From Bradyrhizobium algeriense (GTDB lineage: Bacteria > Pseudomonadota > Alphaproteobacteria > Rhizobiales > Xanthobacteraceae): a stretch of 64,000 bases of DNA. Numbering within the stretch: the first letter of the stretch is position 1; each line of letters begins with the position of its first letter. This document shows positions 1-8,538 of this stretch, piece after piece. The translations under genes and the position numbers were made by a program. The stretch lies in assembly GCF_036924595.1 (NCBI RefSeq), contig NZ_JAZHRV010000001.1, positions 7,653,501-7,717,500 of the forward strand, written 5' to 3'. The notes beneath the pieces were generated by a model. The model was not told the origin of the DNA, ran no database searches, and saw nothing but the letters and a program-made list of their open reading frames with translations.

Positions 1-1
1 C

Positions 2-688
2 GCAACGGCGGCTGGCGACCAGCGCGTACCTTACTTCCAGCTTCTGACCTCGCGAACCTTCATCGGCTGCTGCGCCGCGACCTTCGGCGCTTATTGGGCG
101 CTGTCGCTCGGGTTGACCTGGTTCACGCCCTTCATCGTCAAGGGGCTCGGCTTTTCGCAACAGGATGCAGGCTGGGTTTCTGTGCTGCCCTGGGTGTTCG
201 GCGCCACTATCGTGCTGCTGACGGGCTGGATTTCGCAGGTGATGCTGATGCGCGGATACAGCACGCGCGGCGCTCGCGGCGTGCTCGGGTCAGTGCCCCT
301 GATCGTCGGCGGGTCGATCCTGGCGGCGCTGCCGCATGTCAACGGCGCGGGATGGCAGATCGCATTCCTCGTGGTCGGCTCCGGGCTCTGCGGTTCGATC
401 TATGTCGTCTGCCCGCCGATGCTCGGCGAATTCACGCCGGTCCAGCAGCGCGGCGCCGTGCTCGCGATCTACGGCGCGATCTATACGCTGGCGGGATTCA
501 TTGCCCCGTTGGTGATGGGCGTCGTGATCCAGAATGCGGCAGTGCCGCTCGACGGCTACATGACCGGCTTCACCATTAATGCGGTAGTGATGGCGGCGTC
601 GGGGCTGCTCGGGCTGTTGCTGCTCTGGCCGAACACGGAGCGCGCAAGGCTGATGCGCGAGGCGGCGGCGCAGCCGAAGTTCGCGTGA
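2..688 (+). CDS. MFS transporter, C-terminal part (5' end outside window)
   Basis: The reading frame is open from the window edge, so the start is missing; 228 residues are visible. They contain about six hydrophobic segments separated by short polar loops, ending in a basic tail, which matches the C-terminal half of a major facilitator superfamily carrier. A pocket-like segment (GLTWFTPFIVKGLGFS) and the following loop resemble anion or organic-acid:cation symporters, but the substrate cannot be told from this half. Its stop codon (686-688) lies just ahead of the next gene on the same strand, so the two are probably co-transcribed. Confidence 0.85.
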   Translation, partial: ATAAGDQRVPYFQLLTSRTFIGCCAATFGAYWALSLGLTWFTPFIVKGLGFSQQDAGWVSVLPWVFGATIVLLTGWISQVMLMRGYSTRGARGVLGSVPLIVGGSILAALPHVNGAGWQIAFLVVGSGLCGSIYVVCPPMLGEFTPVQQRGAVLAIYGAIYTLAGFIAPLVMGVVIQNAAVPLDGYMTGFTINAVVMAASGLLGLLLLWPNTERARLMREAAAQPKFA

Positions 689-693
689 GCGGA

Positions 694-1353
694 ATGGCCC
701 GCTACAAGCTGCATTGCATAGGTGCCTCGGGCAATTCCTATAAATTGGCGCTCTATCTGAATTGCGCCGGCCTCGACTGGGAGCCGGTGGGGGTCGACTT
801 TGCCGGCGGCCAGACCCGCGATCCGGGCTGGCGGGCAAATATGAACGCGATGGGCGAGGTCCCGGTGCTGGAAGTCGACGGGCAGTTCATGTCGCAGTCG
901 GGCGCGATCCTGATCTGGCTCGCGGAAACCACCGGCAAGTTTGCGCCCGGCGCTGACCAGCGATACGAGGCCTTGCGCTGGATCATGTTCGATAATCACA
1001 AGTTCACGAACAATCATGCGATGCACCGGTTTCAGAGGTCATTCATGCCGGAGCCGGTGCATCCGGCCATCCTGTCGTTCCTGCGCTCGCGTACCGAGGC
1101 GAGCTTTGCGATTGCCGAAAAGCATCTCGCCGATCGCGCCTTCATGCTCGGCGACAAGCCGACCATCGTGGACTTTTCCATGGCGGGATATGTGTATTAC
1201 CCCAAGGAGGAGACCGGCTTCGACATCGCGGCGGCTTTTCCGGCGCTCCATGCCTGGCGCGAGCGCCTCGCGGCGCTGCCGGGCTGGAAACCGCCCTACG
1301 AGCTGATGCCGGTGGGATCGGATCTGCGGCTCTCGATGCTCCGACCCGCATAA
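694..1353 (+). CDS. Glutathione S-transferase family protein
   Basis: The 219-residue product has the two-domain GST plan. An N-terminal thioredoxin-like fold (about residues 1-78) contains a Gly-Ala-Ser-Gly-Asn-Ser segment near residue 10, where the thiol-activating Ser/Cys of bacterial GSTs lies, and an EVPVLE-type cis-Pro loop. An all-helical C-terminal domain follows. I chose the ATG at 694; a GTG at 685 overlapping the stop of the upstream transporter is an alternative and would add three residues. The protein is expected in the cytoplasm, conjugating glutathione to electrophiles or acting in aromatic breakdown. The substrate is not predictable. The tight spacing to the transporter suggests one transcript. 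Confidence 0.85.
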   Translation: MARYKLHCIGASGNSYKLALYLNCAGLDWEPVGVDFAGGQTRDPGWRANMNAMGEVPVLEVDGQFMSQSGAILIWLAETTGKFAPGADQRYEALRWIMFDNHKFTNNHAMHRFQRSFMPEPVHPAILSFLRSRTEASFAIAEKHLADRAFMLGDKPTIVDFSMAGYVYYPKEETGFDIAAAFPALHAWRERLAALPGWKPPYELMPVGSDLRLSMLRPA

Positions 1354-1373
1354 TCCTGCAGCACGGAAACGAA

Positions 1374-3125
1374 CTAACTCGCCGCCGCGTCGAACTGCGG
1401 CTTTGAGCCCTGCGCGCCGCGCACCAGCTTGCCGGGACGGGCACCCGTCGCCTTGCCGCTGCGCTGCGTCACCAGGCCGGAGACGATGGTGGCCTCATAG
1501 CCGTCGACCTGCTGCATCAGGCGACGGCCGCCGACCGGCAGGTCGTAATGCACTTTCGGTGGATGCAGGTGCAAGCGGTCATAGTCGATCACGTTGACGT
1601 CGCCCTTGAAGCCCGGCGCGATCACACCCCGGTCGTAGAGGCCGACCGAGAGTGCGGTCTTGCGCGACTGCGCCGCCACCACGAACGGGATCGACAGCTT
1701 TTCGCCGCGGCTGCGGTCGCGCGTCCAGTGCGTCAGCAGATAGGTCGGGAAGCTGGCGTCGCAGATGATGCCGCAATGCGCGCCGCCGTCGGAGAGGCCC
1801 GGCACGGCGCTGGGTTCGCGCAGCATCTCATATACGGCATCGAGATTGCCGTCGGCATAATTGAGGAACGGCACATAGAGCATGCCGCGGCCCTCGTCCG
1901 TCAGCATCGCGTCGTAGGCGAGCTCTTCCGGCTGCCGGCCCTGGCGGCGGGCTTGCGGGCCGAGCGCATTTTCCGGCGGCTGCTCGTAGTCCGGGGGATT
2001 ACCGAGCTGATACATCTTGTCGTAGTTTGGCCGGAAGAACAGCGGATCGTCGGTCGCCGTCGCCGTCTCGCTCAGGATGGCGGCGCGCACTTCGGGCCGG
2101 CGCAAATGCGTCAGCCGCTCAGCCAGCGGCAGCTTGGCGATCGCGCGGTAGCTCGGATGGGTCTGGAATGGATTGCGCGACAATTCCAGCCCAAGCAGCA
2201 GCCCGACGGGACGCGCGGCAATCTGTGTCGTGATCGACAGGCCGCGGGCGGCGGCTTCGTTGATGGTGTCCATCGTCTGGCGCCAGCGTCGCGGCGCCTT
2301 GTCGGCTTGGGCTACAGAAAACGAGATCGGGCATTTGGTATTTTCAGCGACCCGCAGCATCATCGGCAGATCTTCGTCGACGGTGCTTTGGTCGAGCACG
2401 AATTGCAGCACGCTGCGGCCAACGCCGTGCATCGCGCTGGCGATCGCGGTCAATTCATCTTCGCCCGCTTTCAGCGTCGGTGTGTAGTCGCCGGTCGAGG
2501 TGCGGTGGTTGAGGGTGCGCGAGGTCGAGAAGCCAAGTGCGCCCGATCGCACGGCGTCTCCGGCGAGCGCCGCCATCGCCTTGTTGTCCTCAGGCGTTGC
2601 GGGATCGCGGCGCGCGCCGCGTTCGCCCATCACGTACACACGCAGCGCCGCATGCGGCAGTTGCGCGCCGATATCCATGTCGAAATTCCGCTTCGACAGC
2701 CACTCCATGTAGTCCGGGAAGCTTTCCCAGGCCCAGGGAATGCCGGCGCTCAGCACTGGCTCCGGGATGTCCTCGACGCCCTCCATCAACTGGATCAGCC
2801 TGACGTGGTCGGCCGGACGGCAGGGCGCGAAACCGACGCCGCAATTGCCCATGATCGCTGTCGTCACGCCGTTCTGCGACGAGGGCGTGATGTCCTGGCT
2901 CCAGGTGACCTGGCCGTCATAATGAGTGTGGACGTCGACGAAGCCCGGCGCAACCAGTTTGCCTTTGGCGTCGATTTCTTCCTTGCCCTTCGCGGCAACC
3001 TTGCCGACTTCGGTGATGCGCCCGCCGGAAATCGCCACATCGGCTTCGAACAATTCGCCACCCTTGCCATCGGCAATGGTGCCGCCGCGGATCACGAGGT
3101 CGGGGGTCGAGGTCATGGCTTCCAT
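1374..3125 (-). CDS. D-aminoacylase / N-acyl-D-amino-acid deacylase family amidohydrolase
   Basis: This 583-residue protein belongs to the amidohydrolase superfamily, D-aminoacylase branch. The N-terminal beta-sandwich leads into the metal-binding His66-x-His68 in the motif VHTHYDGQ, followed by a TIM barrel. A late segment with [12 protein letters not shown] carries the barrel-end Asp/His residues, and the C-terminal sandwich returns with a [10 protein letters not shown] strand. Such enzymes hydrolyse N-acyl-D-amino acids or related amides, but this clade is broad and the true substrate is unknown. An ATG nine bases downstream (3116) is a possible alternative start. The next gene leftwards on the complement ends far away, and the MFS gene upstream on the same strand lies only about 70 bases away, so the pair may be an operon. 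Confidence 0.88.
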   Translation of the reverse strand: MEAMTSTPDLVIRGGTIADGKGGELFEADVAISGGRITEVGKVAAKGKEEIDAKGKLVAPGFVDVHTHYDGQVTWSQDITPSSQNGVTTAIMGNCGVGFAPCRPADHVRLIQLMEGVEDIPEPVLSAGIPWAWESFPDYMEWLSKRNFDMDIGAQLPHAALRVYVMGERGARRDPATPEDNKAMAALAGDAVRSGALGFSTSRTLNHRTSTGDYTPTLKAGEDELTAIASAMHGVGRSVLQFVLDQSTVDEDLPMMLRVAENTKCPISFSVAQADKAPRRWRQTMDTINEAAARGLSITTQIAARPVGLLLGLELSRNPFQTHPSYRAIAKLPLAERLTHLRRPEVRAAILSETATATDDPLFFRPNYDKMYQLGNPPDYEQPPENALGPQARRQGRQPEELAYDAMLTDEGRGMLYVPFLNYADGNLDAVYEMLREPSAVPGLSDGGAHCGIICDASFPTYLLTHWTRDRSRGEKLSIPFVVAAQSRKTALSVGLYDRGVIAPGFKGDVNVIDYDRLHLHPPKVHYDLPVGGRRLMQQVDGYEATIVSGLVTQRSGKATGARPGKLVRGAQGSKPQFDAAAS

Positions 3126-3193
3126 CCCGGTTATGGTTTTTGTTGGCGCATCATCCGACGTCCCCTGATGCTGTCAACCGCCCGGGATGAGCC

Positions 3194-4432
3194 TCAGGAA
3201 TGCATTAGGTCCTTGACCGAGCTCTCTGACCGGCTCTGCGGCTTGCGGTCGGTTACGAGCGCCAGCAGCACCGTCATGACCATAAAGGCGACGGAGGCGC
3301 CAAACACCCAATGCGGCATGTTCTGGTCCATGATCCAGCCGAACAACAACGGGCTGAGGATGCCGCTGAAATTGAATCCGGTCGACACGATGCCGAACGC
3401 CCGTCCGGCCGCGCCTGCCGGAGCGGCGTTGCGCACCAGCATGTCGCGCGAGGGCGCGATGACGCCGCCGAGGAATCCGGCCAGCCCCATCGCGGCGGTC
3501 AGCACGGCCGACGGCAGGTTGATCGTCGCAATGATCGTGATGATGACGGCGTTGATCGCAAAGCACGCGGCGGCGACATTGCCGTGGCGCTTCGTGCGGT
3601 CGGCGAGGTAGCCGCCGGCCAGCACGCCGGCCGCGCTGGCGCCGAGAAAGGCGGTCAGCGCGATATTGGCGGCCGAGAATGTCACGCCATAGCCACTCAT
3701 CAGCGCGACCACGCCGAAATTGCTGATGCCGGCGTTGGACAGGCCGAGCAGCATGAAGAAGATCGTCAGCACGATGATGGCCGGCGTCACGATGCTCTGC
3801 TGCGGCGCCGGCACGCCATCGGACTTGCGATCGGCCGAGCTCGCATCGGGAATGCGGACCGCGATCAACAGCAGCGCCACAACAGGGCCGACCGCGCCGG
3901 CCACGATCAGGGCGCCGAGACCGCCGACGATTGCCACCAGCGCGGCCATGATCGCAGGCGCCACCGCGCCGCCAAGGAAGCCCGCAAAAGTGTGGACCGA
4001 AAACGCCCGGCCCATCCGCGCTTCATCCATATGCGTCGACAGGATCGCATAGTCGCACGGGTGATAGACGCTGTTGGCGAGCCCAAGCAGCGCGGCGCAG
4101 ACGATCAGCGAGACGTAACTCAGATGCAGGCCGAGCATGATCAGCGCCAGGCCGCCGACGGTGAGGCCGATCAGCAGCACCTTTCGCGCGCCGATATGGT
4201 CGGCGAGGTAGCCGATCGGCGCCTGCGTCAGGCCGGAGACGACGCCGAACACGGTGAGCGCAAAACCGAGCTCGATATAGCCGACGCCAAGCTGTTCTTT
4301 GAGGAACGGAAACAGCATCGGCAGCACGAAGAGATGGAAATGGCTGACCCAATGGGCGACCGAAATCGCAGCGAGCGTACGCAGCGAAGTGTCCGCTTTG
4401 GCTTGTTGCGGTGCGGCCAGAATGTCGACCAT
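3194..4432 (-). CDS. MFS transporter (12 TM)
   Basis: The 412-residue product has twelve predicted membrane helices and a typical MFS motif A after helix 2 (GYLADHIGARK, about residue 80), with a second copy (GGYLADRTKRHG) in the second half. The N-terminal helix with the run HWVSHFHLFVLPML resembles the fosmidomycin-resistance-like (FSR) subgroup of exporters. It lies upstream of the amidohydrolase on the same strand with about 70 bases between them, so it may move that enzyme's substrate or product. This functional link is inference only. Confidence 0.88.
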   Translation of the reverse strand: MVDILAAPQQAKADTSLRTLAAISVAHWVSHFHLFVLPMLFPFLKEQLGVGYIELGFALTVFGVVSGLTQAPIGYLADHIGARKVLLIGLTVGGLALIMLGLHLSYVSLIVCAALLGLANSVYHPCDYAILSTHMDEARMGRAFSVHTFAGFLGGAVAPAIMAALVAIVGGLGALIVAGAVGPVVALLLIAVRIPDASSADRKSDGVPAPQQSIVTPAIIVLTIFFMLLGLSNAGISNFGVVALMSGYGVTFSAANIALTAFLGASAAGVLAGGYLADRTKRHGNVAAACFAINAVIITIIATINLPSAVLTAAMGLAGFLGGVIAPSRDMLVRNAAPAGAAGRAFGIVSTGFNFSGILSPLLFGWIMDQNMPHWVFGASVAFMVMTVLLALVTDRKPQSRSESSVKDLMHS

Positions 4433-4466
4433 GTCAGCTCAAAATCCCGTGTCACTTCCGGCCCCT

Positions 4467-4566
4467 GGAGCGTTTTCCAGCGAAGTGGAACCGGTTCGCG
4501 TCAAGAAAACGCGTCAAATCAAAAATCCAGAGCCCCGTTCCGATTCCATCGGAACGAAAAAGGCTC
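4467..4566. repeat. Dispersed palindromic repeat, family G
   Basis: This lies in the intergenic region between the divergent MFS and ATP-grasp genes. It contains the phrase GAGCGTTTTCCAGCGAAGTG, then CGGTTCGCGTCAAGAAAACG, and ends in a hairpin GTTCCGAT-tcc-ATCGGAAC flanked by GAGCC/GGCTC. I recognise this wording as a repeat found in many copies in Bradyrhizobium and Rhodopseudomonas genomes; that is recall, not a search result. It may act as a transcript-end or spacer element. Only one copy is present in this window. Confidence 0.7.
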
Positions 4567-4704
4567 CTGGCAGCGGCGAAAATATCGTCCAGCCGTTATT
4601 TGTCCATGAATACCGCTGCATGGCTGCCCCGGCGGAGGGCAGGGACACGCCGATTGCATCATTAAATCGGGAGACAAAGGCGGCCGGCGCGGCAATGATC
4701 CGGC

Positions 4705-5955
4705 ATGCCTGATCCCGCAAAACCGCTCCGGGTGCTCGTCTCCGAAGGTTCCTCTACCTCGGCCCGGGAGGCGATTACGATTCTGGGTCTTTCGGGCCAC
4801 CACATCGAGGTCTGCGATCCCTCGCCGTGGTGCCTTTCGCGGTTCTCGCGGTTGGTTGCGAAGTTTCACCGTTGCCCCGGACTGCGGGATGACCCCGCCG
4901 GCTATCTGGCCTTCATCGAGCAGCGACTGGTCGACGGGAAATTCGATGTGCTGCTGCCGACGCATGAGCAGGGATTTTTGTTTGCCCGGGCGAGGCAGCG
5001 CATGGAAGGCTGCGTCGGCCTCGCGCTGCCGAGCTTCGAGAGCTACCGTACCGCGCACAGCAAGGCAGGCTTCAGCCGGCTGCTCGATCGATTGGGACTG
5101 CCGCAGCCGCCGACGCAAATCGTGACGTCGGCGCAGCAATTGCGTGAAGCCGTCCGATTTCCTGCCGTCGTCAAGACGTCGGTCGGCACCGCGAGCCGCG
5201 GCATCTGGTTCATACGCAATGCCGACGATCTCGAAAGCCCGCTGCACGATCTCGGCGCCGGCGATGCACTTGCCGACGAGATTTTGGTGCAAGACCTTGT
5301 CGCGGGCACGACCGAGAAGGCGCAGTCGGTGTTTTGCCGCGGCCAGATGATCGGCTTTCATGCCTATCGGCAGGTCATGCCCGGCATAGGCGGCGGCGAG
5401 GCGATCAAGCAGAGCGTGAGGCGGCCCATCGTGCGCGCGCATCTCGAAAAGGTCGGACAGGCGCTCGATTGGCACGGTGCGCTGTCGATCGACTACATCA
5501 TGCCGGATCATGGCGACGCGCCTTTGCTGATCGATGGCAATCCGCGTCTGGTCGAGCCAATGAACGCGTATCGCTCCGGCATCGATCTGGTTGGATTGCT
5601 GCTTCAGATCTCGCTCGGAGAGACACCTGCGCCCTTGCCGGAGAGCCGCGAGGGCGTGCTCACACATCTGGCGATGCAGGCGCTGCTCGGATGCGCCGCG
5701 CGCGGTGGGACGCGGTCCGACGTCGTCAGGGAAATCGTGCGTCTGTGCGCGAACAGCGCGCCCTATGCCGGCAGCAGCGAAGAACTCACGCCGATGCGAT
5801 CAGATTGGATCAGCGCTGTGCCGCTTGCGGTGACGGCAGCTTTGCTGCTGGCTTCGCCGAAGTCAGCGATAAAACTCGCGCGTGGCGGATTTGGTGCGCA
5901 TCTGCTCGATGTCGGGAGTATTCGAGCGATAGAGGGGGAGGGGTTTGGCACGTGA
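4705..5955 (+). CDS. ATP-grasp domain protein (carboxylate-amine ligase-like)
   Basis: The 416-residue protein starts with a Rossmann-like preATP-grasp domain (residues 8-90, including the strand LRVLVSEG). The ATP-grasp fold follows: ATP-contact Lys157 in FPAVVKTS, the Gly-Thr-Ala-Ser-Arg-Gly loop (161-166), and the Mg-binding end DGNPR at 277-281. This fold joins a carboxylate to an amine or thiol through an acyl-phosphate. The closest general resemblance is to the carbamoyl-phosphate synthase large-chain-like ATP-grasp proteins found in polysaccharide or peptide tailoring. No partner gene lies next to it, so the substrate is unknown. About 100 residues at the C-terminus are helical and poorly characterised. 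Confidence 0.8.
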   Translation: MPDPAKPLRVLVSEGSSTSAREAITILGLSGHHIEVCDPSPWCLSRFSRLVAKFHRCPGLRDDPAGYLAFIEQRLVDGKFDVLLPTHEQGFLFARARQRMEGCVGLALPSFESYRTAHSKAGFSRLLDRLGLPQPPTQIVTSAQQLREAVRFPAVVKTSVGTASRGIWFIRNADDLESPLHDLGAGDALADEILVQDLVAGTTEKAQSVFCRGQMIGFHAYRQVMPGIGGGEAIKQSVRRPIVRAHLEKVGQALDWHGALSIDYIMPDHGDAPLLIDGNPRLVEPMNAYRSGIDLVGLLLQISLGETPAPLPESREGVLTHLAMQALLGCAARGGTRSDVVREIVRLCANSAPYAGSSEELTPMRSDWISAVPLAVTAALLLASPKSAIKLARGGFGAHLLDVGSIRAIEGEGFGT

Positions 5956-5957
5956 GT

Positions 5958-6052
5958 CGTAGGGTGGACAAAGGCGCTCTTGCGCCGTGCCCACCATCTA
6001 TCCTCGACCGTCATCTCGAATGGTGGGCACGCTTGCGCTTTGCCCACCTACG
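5958..6052. repeat. Dispersed inverted repeat, family A, copy 1
   Basis: The outer arms begin CGTAGGGTGG and end CCACCTACG, with internal GTGCCCACCATC and the matching GATGGTGGGCAC near the centre (one mismatch, A for G at 5969). Two more copies lie at 13951-14044 and 60566-60655. It begins two bases after the ATP-grasp stop codon and could fold into a long hairpin in RNA from either strand, so it may act as a bidirectional terminator or a REP-like element. Confidence 0.85.
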
Positions 6053-6069
6053 AAGTTCCAGCTGTTGTG

Positions 6070-6225
6070 CTACAACGGCTCATCATCATTGCCGTGGCGG
6101 TCGCGCTTCGGCGTGGCGATGTCGCCGTCCTCGTAGTCCTCGTCCTCGACCGGCGCACGTTCCGGTTTTTTCGGCTTGTCGTCCGCCGGCTTCGGAGGCT
6201 CGTTCTTCCTGCCAGTTCCGCCCAT
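6070..6225 (-). CDS. Small acidic/charged protein of unknown function (51 aa)
   Basis: This is a short frame of 51 residues, beginning MGGTGRKNEPPKPADD and ending DRHGNDDEPL. The composition is strikingly polar, with runs of Lys/Pro in the first half and Glu/Asp in the second, and no hydrophobic core, so the protein is probably disordered. The frame uses GC-ending codons like its neighbours, which favours a real gene over chance. I recall similar short proteins annotated as hypothetical in Bradyrhizobium. No function can be proposed. Longer overlapping frames on both strands here look like shadows because they are rich in Arg and Ser. Confidence 0.6.
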   Translation of the reverse strand: MGGTGRKNEPPKPADDKPKKPERAPVEDEDYEDGDIATPKRDRHGNDDEPL

Positions 6226-6392
6226 CTGATGCCTTTTTCGTCGGATGAATCGACGTTGCTCTGCTTGCCGATTCGGAGTATCGGCATGATCTCAATCCGA
6301 TCGCGTTGGGCCGGCATGTTAGCGCCGGCCACAAGAACTTTCCTGCCCTTTTTGCGGCGTTCAGTCCAAAAGGGCCTTCACACGGAGCCAGC

Positions 6393-6635
6393 ATGAAGAA
6401 GCCCCGCCCTGCGGCGGAAGAACCGCAGCCGCGCAAAACCATCCGCGCCGACAAGGCGCCGACCACCGGTTACTCGCTGGTGGTGGACGGTCATTTCAAA
6501 TCGCATCACGACACAGTCGAGGCTGCCGAAGAGGCGGGCATGGCCCTGAAGAACAGGTTCCAGATGCTTCAGGTGCAGGTCTACGATGCCGAGAACAAGA
6601 CGCGTTCGATGATCGATTGGCCTGGGCCGGCGTAA
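6393..6635 (+). CDS. Hypothetical protein (80 aa)
   Basis: The start is the ATG at 6393, preceded by GGAG at a good distance. The 80-residue product begins MKKPRPAAEEPQPRKT and has a polar, proline-rich first third. A compact part follows with the alternating pattern TGYSLVVDGHFKSHHDTVEAAEEAG and later MLQVQVYDAENKTRSMID. That pattern (two strands, helix, two strands) suggests a small folded alpha/beta domain. No catalytic motif is visible and I do not recognise a family. Confidence 0.65.
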   Translation: MKKPRPAAEEPQPRKTIRADKAPTTGYSLVVDGHFKSHHDTVEAAEEAGMALKNRFQMLQVQVYDAENKTRSMIDWPGPA

Positions 6636-6672
6636 ACGCGGCGGATATCTGACCGACTTTTCGTTTCGGCCC

Positions 6673-6705
6673 GGCAAAAGCGCGAAGCGTCTTCGCGCTT
6701 TTGCC
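6673..6705. terminator. Perfect 15-bp stem hairpin between convergent genes
   Basis: The left arm GGCAAAAGCGCGAAG (6673-6687), a three-base loop CGT and the exact complement at 6691-6705 form a very stable stem. It sits between convergent genes (ends at 6635 and 6755), where a shared terminator is expected. There is no T-run on either side, so it would be a non-classical terminator or a transcript-protecting structure. Confidence 0.5.
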
Positions 6706-6754
6706 CGGGCGTGACGAGACGCCCGCATGACGAGACACCCCTAAGAGTCCGACC

Positions 6755-7045
6755 TCAGGTTCGCCGTCCGCCGTTCTGTTGGCTCGCCAGCCAGTCGGAC
6801 AAGGCCACCGGCTTCTCGTTCGACCGCTTGGTGCTGGCGGGCGCCTTTCTTGCGGCCTTCGCGGCGGGAGCACGTTGCGGCTCGGCTGCCTCGCGCGCGA
6901 GACGCAACGCCTTCAGCTTCGCCATATTGTCGAGCACAGCCTTGGCGCTGGCGTCGCGTTCGGCCTTGCCGGATCTCGCGTCCTGGGCGGCCTTTGTCGC
7001 CTTGTCCACACGGGCCTGGGCGCGATCACGATCTTCTTTCGTCAT
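6755..7045 (-). CDS. Small basic/alanine-rich protein, unknown (96 aa)
   Basis: The 96-residue product is rich in Ala, Lys and Arg and predicted helical, with a probable coiled-coil section over residues 3-55. It contains the core KLKALRLAREAA, nearly repeated in the upstream neighbour as KLRALRLAKEAA, so the two are diverged copies of one small family. Seven bases separate it from that neighbour, with AAGAGG serving as ribosome site, so they form an operon. The tail ends in SDWLASQQNGGRR. The function is unknown; the charge suggests nucleic-acid or ribosome contact, but that is a guess. Confidence 0.65.
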   Translation of the reverse strand: MTKEDRDRAQARVDKATKAAQDARSGKAERDASAKAVLDNMAKLKALRLAREAAEPQRAPAAKAARKAPASTKRSNEKPVALSDWLASQQNGGRRT

Positions 7046-7051
7046 TTCAGA

Positions 7052-7291
7052 TCAGCCTCTTTTCGCGGCCTTGGTCTTGGCCTTGCTTTTAACCGCCGGT
7101 TCCGGCGGGTTTTCACGGTCGGCCGCTTCCTTTGCCAGACGGAGCGCGCGCAACTTCTCGGTCCGCTTTCGGATCGCGATGTCGGCGGCCGCGATCTCGG
7201 CCATCGCCTTGATGCCTTCGACTTCCTGGGTGCGCTTCCGATTCAGCCGAATCTCCTTCAGTTCGGCGGCGCTCTTCGGCTCATCGTCCAT
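7052..7291 (-). CDS. Small basic/alanine-rich protein, unknown (79 aa), paralogue of next gene
   Basis: The 79-residue, strongly helical product starts MDDEPKSAAELKEIRLNRKR and ends in a Lys/Ala-rich tail (KSKAKTKAAKRG) like that of a nucleoid- or RNA-binding protein. It shares the motif KLRALRLAKEAA with the product of the gene immediately downstream and is read in the same operon. The ATG at 7291 is preceded by AGAGGT. I do not recognise a characterised family. Confidence 0.65.
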   Translation of the reverse strand: MDDEPKSAAELKEIRLNRKRTQEVEGIKAMAEIAAADIAIRKRTEKLRALRLAKEAADRENPPEPAVKSKAKTKAAKRG

Positions 7292-7405
7292 GTCATACCT
7301 CTGAAATCACGACAGATATCGTCGAGCGGTCTGCCGGCGGTTTACCACGGATCGGGGCGCAGAGGATGTTATTTTCGGTCGAAAAAGCCGCACTTTCTTG
7401 TCAAA

Positions 7406-8410
7406 TCAGCCCTCATTTTGAAGGGCCGCGTCGTCGTCGGCCTCGTCGGGCGCCGCAGCATCGAAGCTCGCCAGCCAGGCGCTCAGCGCCGCCGACGCAT
7501 GGCCCTGCGACTTCATCTGCCGCAATGCGATGCGGACGCTGATCCGGCCGTGGCGGTCACCGGCCACCGCCGTGGGCGGCTCGCCGGCAAGCACCGCATC
7601 GACCACCCGCCGCTTGGTCGCAAGGGCTGCGGGATCGCCGCACGCGGCCATCATCCGCTGAAAGGCATGATGGTGGGTGGCGTAGAACGGCCGGGCCTCG
7701 CCCAGGCCGTCCCGTGCCGGATGCGGCGGATAGAGATGCGCGCAGGGAATCCACCCCTGAGGCACCGGCTCGGTCGCGGGATGGGTTCGCCGGCTTTGCA
7801 GGAGCCGCGGCAGCACATGCGTGTGCGGTCCCTCCGGGCTCTTGCCCAAGGGCGGCGGGATCGGCTGATAGACCTCGATGCGGCCGAGCCGGCTGATGAA
7901 GACGCGGTGCGGATTGGCCGCGAGGATCATTGCCATGGCGGGATTGCCGGGCTCGAACACGGCGCGGCCGGCATGTTCGCGCAATCGCGCAGCGAGGCTG
8001 TGATCGTCGATTCGAATACAGCAATCGATCTGCAGCGCGCCGAAACCCAGATCGAACAGAACACAATTCCGGTCTTCCTCACGCGGCGCTTCGTGATCAG
8101 GGCCGATCTCCGTCAGCGCAATGCGCTGGTGCATGGCGCAATCATCTCGCGGCAGGCAAAGCGCGACCCGTTGATTCCACCCGGTCCTGGTGATGCCTTC
8201 CGACGCGAAGGGGCGGATGGCGGGATGCGGTTTGAGGGCAATGCCGCCGCGCGCCGTCACGGCCGAAACGGCCTCAGGCGTTTGGCTCAAGCGCACCGGC
8301 TCGTCAGGGGCGCGCGAAAATTCGGCGATGGCGCCGAAGGTGCCGAGGCTCCATTGCGTATCGGGATTGGATATCTCCCGCGGCAAGAGATCGATGGCTG
8401 CGGCGCTCAT
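7406..8410 (-). CDS. Uncharacterised protein downstream of btuB (about 334 aa)
   Basis: The product has no signal peptide or membrane segment and looks like a soluble cytoplasmic protein. Visible features are an early stretch NPDTQWSLGTFGAIAEF, a middle part rich in His, Cys and Asp (CCIRIDDHSLAARLREHAG), and HLYPPHPARDGLG followed by YATHHHAF. I recall alphaproteobacterial proteins of this kind in a family named DUF6925, but this is memory and unverified. I chose the ATG at 8410; a TTG start at 8473 would add 21 residues. It follows btuB on the same strand, separated by a hairpin, so it may belong to the B12-riboswitch-controlled unit. The clustered His/Cys residues could hint at metal or corrinoid handling; no function is established. 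Confidence 0.7.
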   Translation of the reverse strand: MSAAAIDLLPREISNPDTQWSLGTFGAIAEFSRAPDEPVRLSQTPEAVSAVTARGGIALKPHPAIRPFASEGITRTGWNQRVALCLPRDDCAMHQRIALTEIGPDHEAPREEDRNCVLFDLGFGALQIDCCIRIDDHSLAARLREHAGRAVFEPGNPAMAMILAANPHRVFISRLGRIEVYQPIPPPLGKSPEGPHTHVLPRLLQSRRTHPATEPVPQGWIPCAHLYPPHPARDGLGEARPFYATHHHAFQRMMAACGDPAALATKRRVVDAVLAGEPPTAVAGDRHGRISVRIALRQMKSQGHASAALSAWLASFDAAAPDEADDDAALQNEG

Positions 8411-8502
8411 CGCCGCCTGCGGAACGGAAGCGGGGCAGGCATGAAAAAAAATTCTCCCGGGCAATAGGCGCAAGGAGAATACCGTCTTGTCAGGTCAGGA
8501 CA

Positions 8503-8531
8503 AGCCGGTTCGGCATGGCGCCGAACCGGCT
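8503..8531. terminator. Hairpin with 11-bp perfect arms after btuB
   Basis: The arm AGCCGGTTCGG (8503-8513), a seven-base loop and the exact complement (8521-8531) lie eight bases beyond the btuB stop codon on the complement strand. There is no strong T-run, only TTGTCC, so it may partly terminate transcription or protect btuB mRNA rather than end transcription fully. The gene downstream on the same strand could therefore be transcribed at a lower level. Confidence 0.5.
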
Positions 8532-8538
8532 ATTGCGG

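Noticed and set aside
1548..3611. A 687-codon open frame on the + strand opposite the amidohydrolase
   Set aside because: Its sequence is rich in Arg, His and Gln with no domain order, and the opposite strand encodes a clear amidohydrolase; it is a GC-driven shadow.
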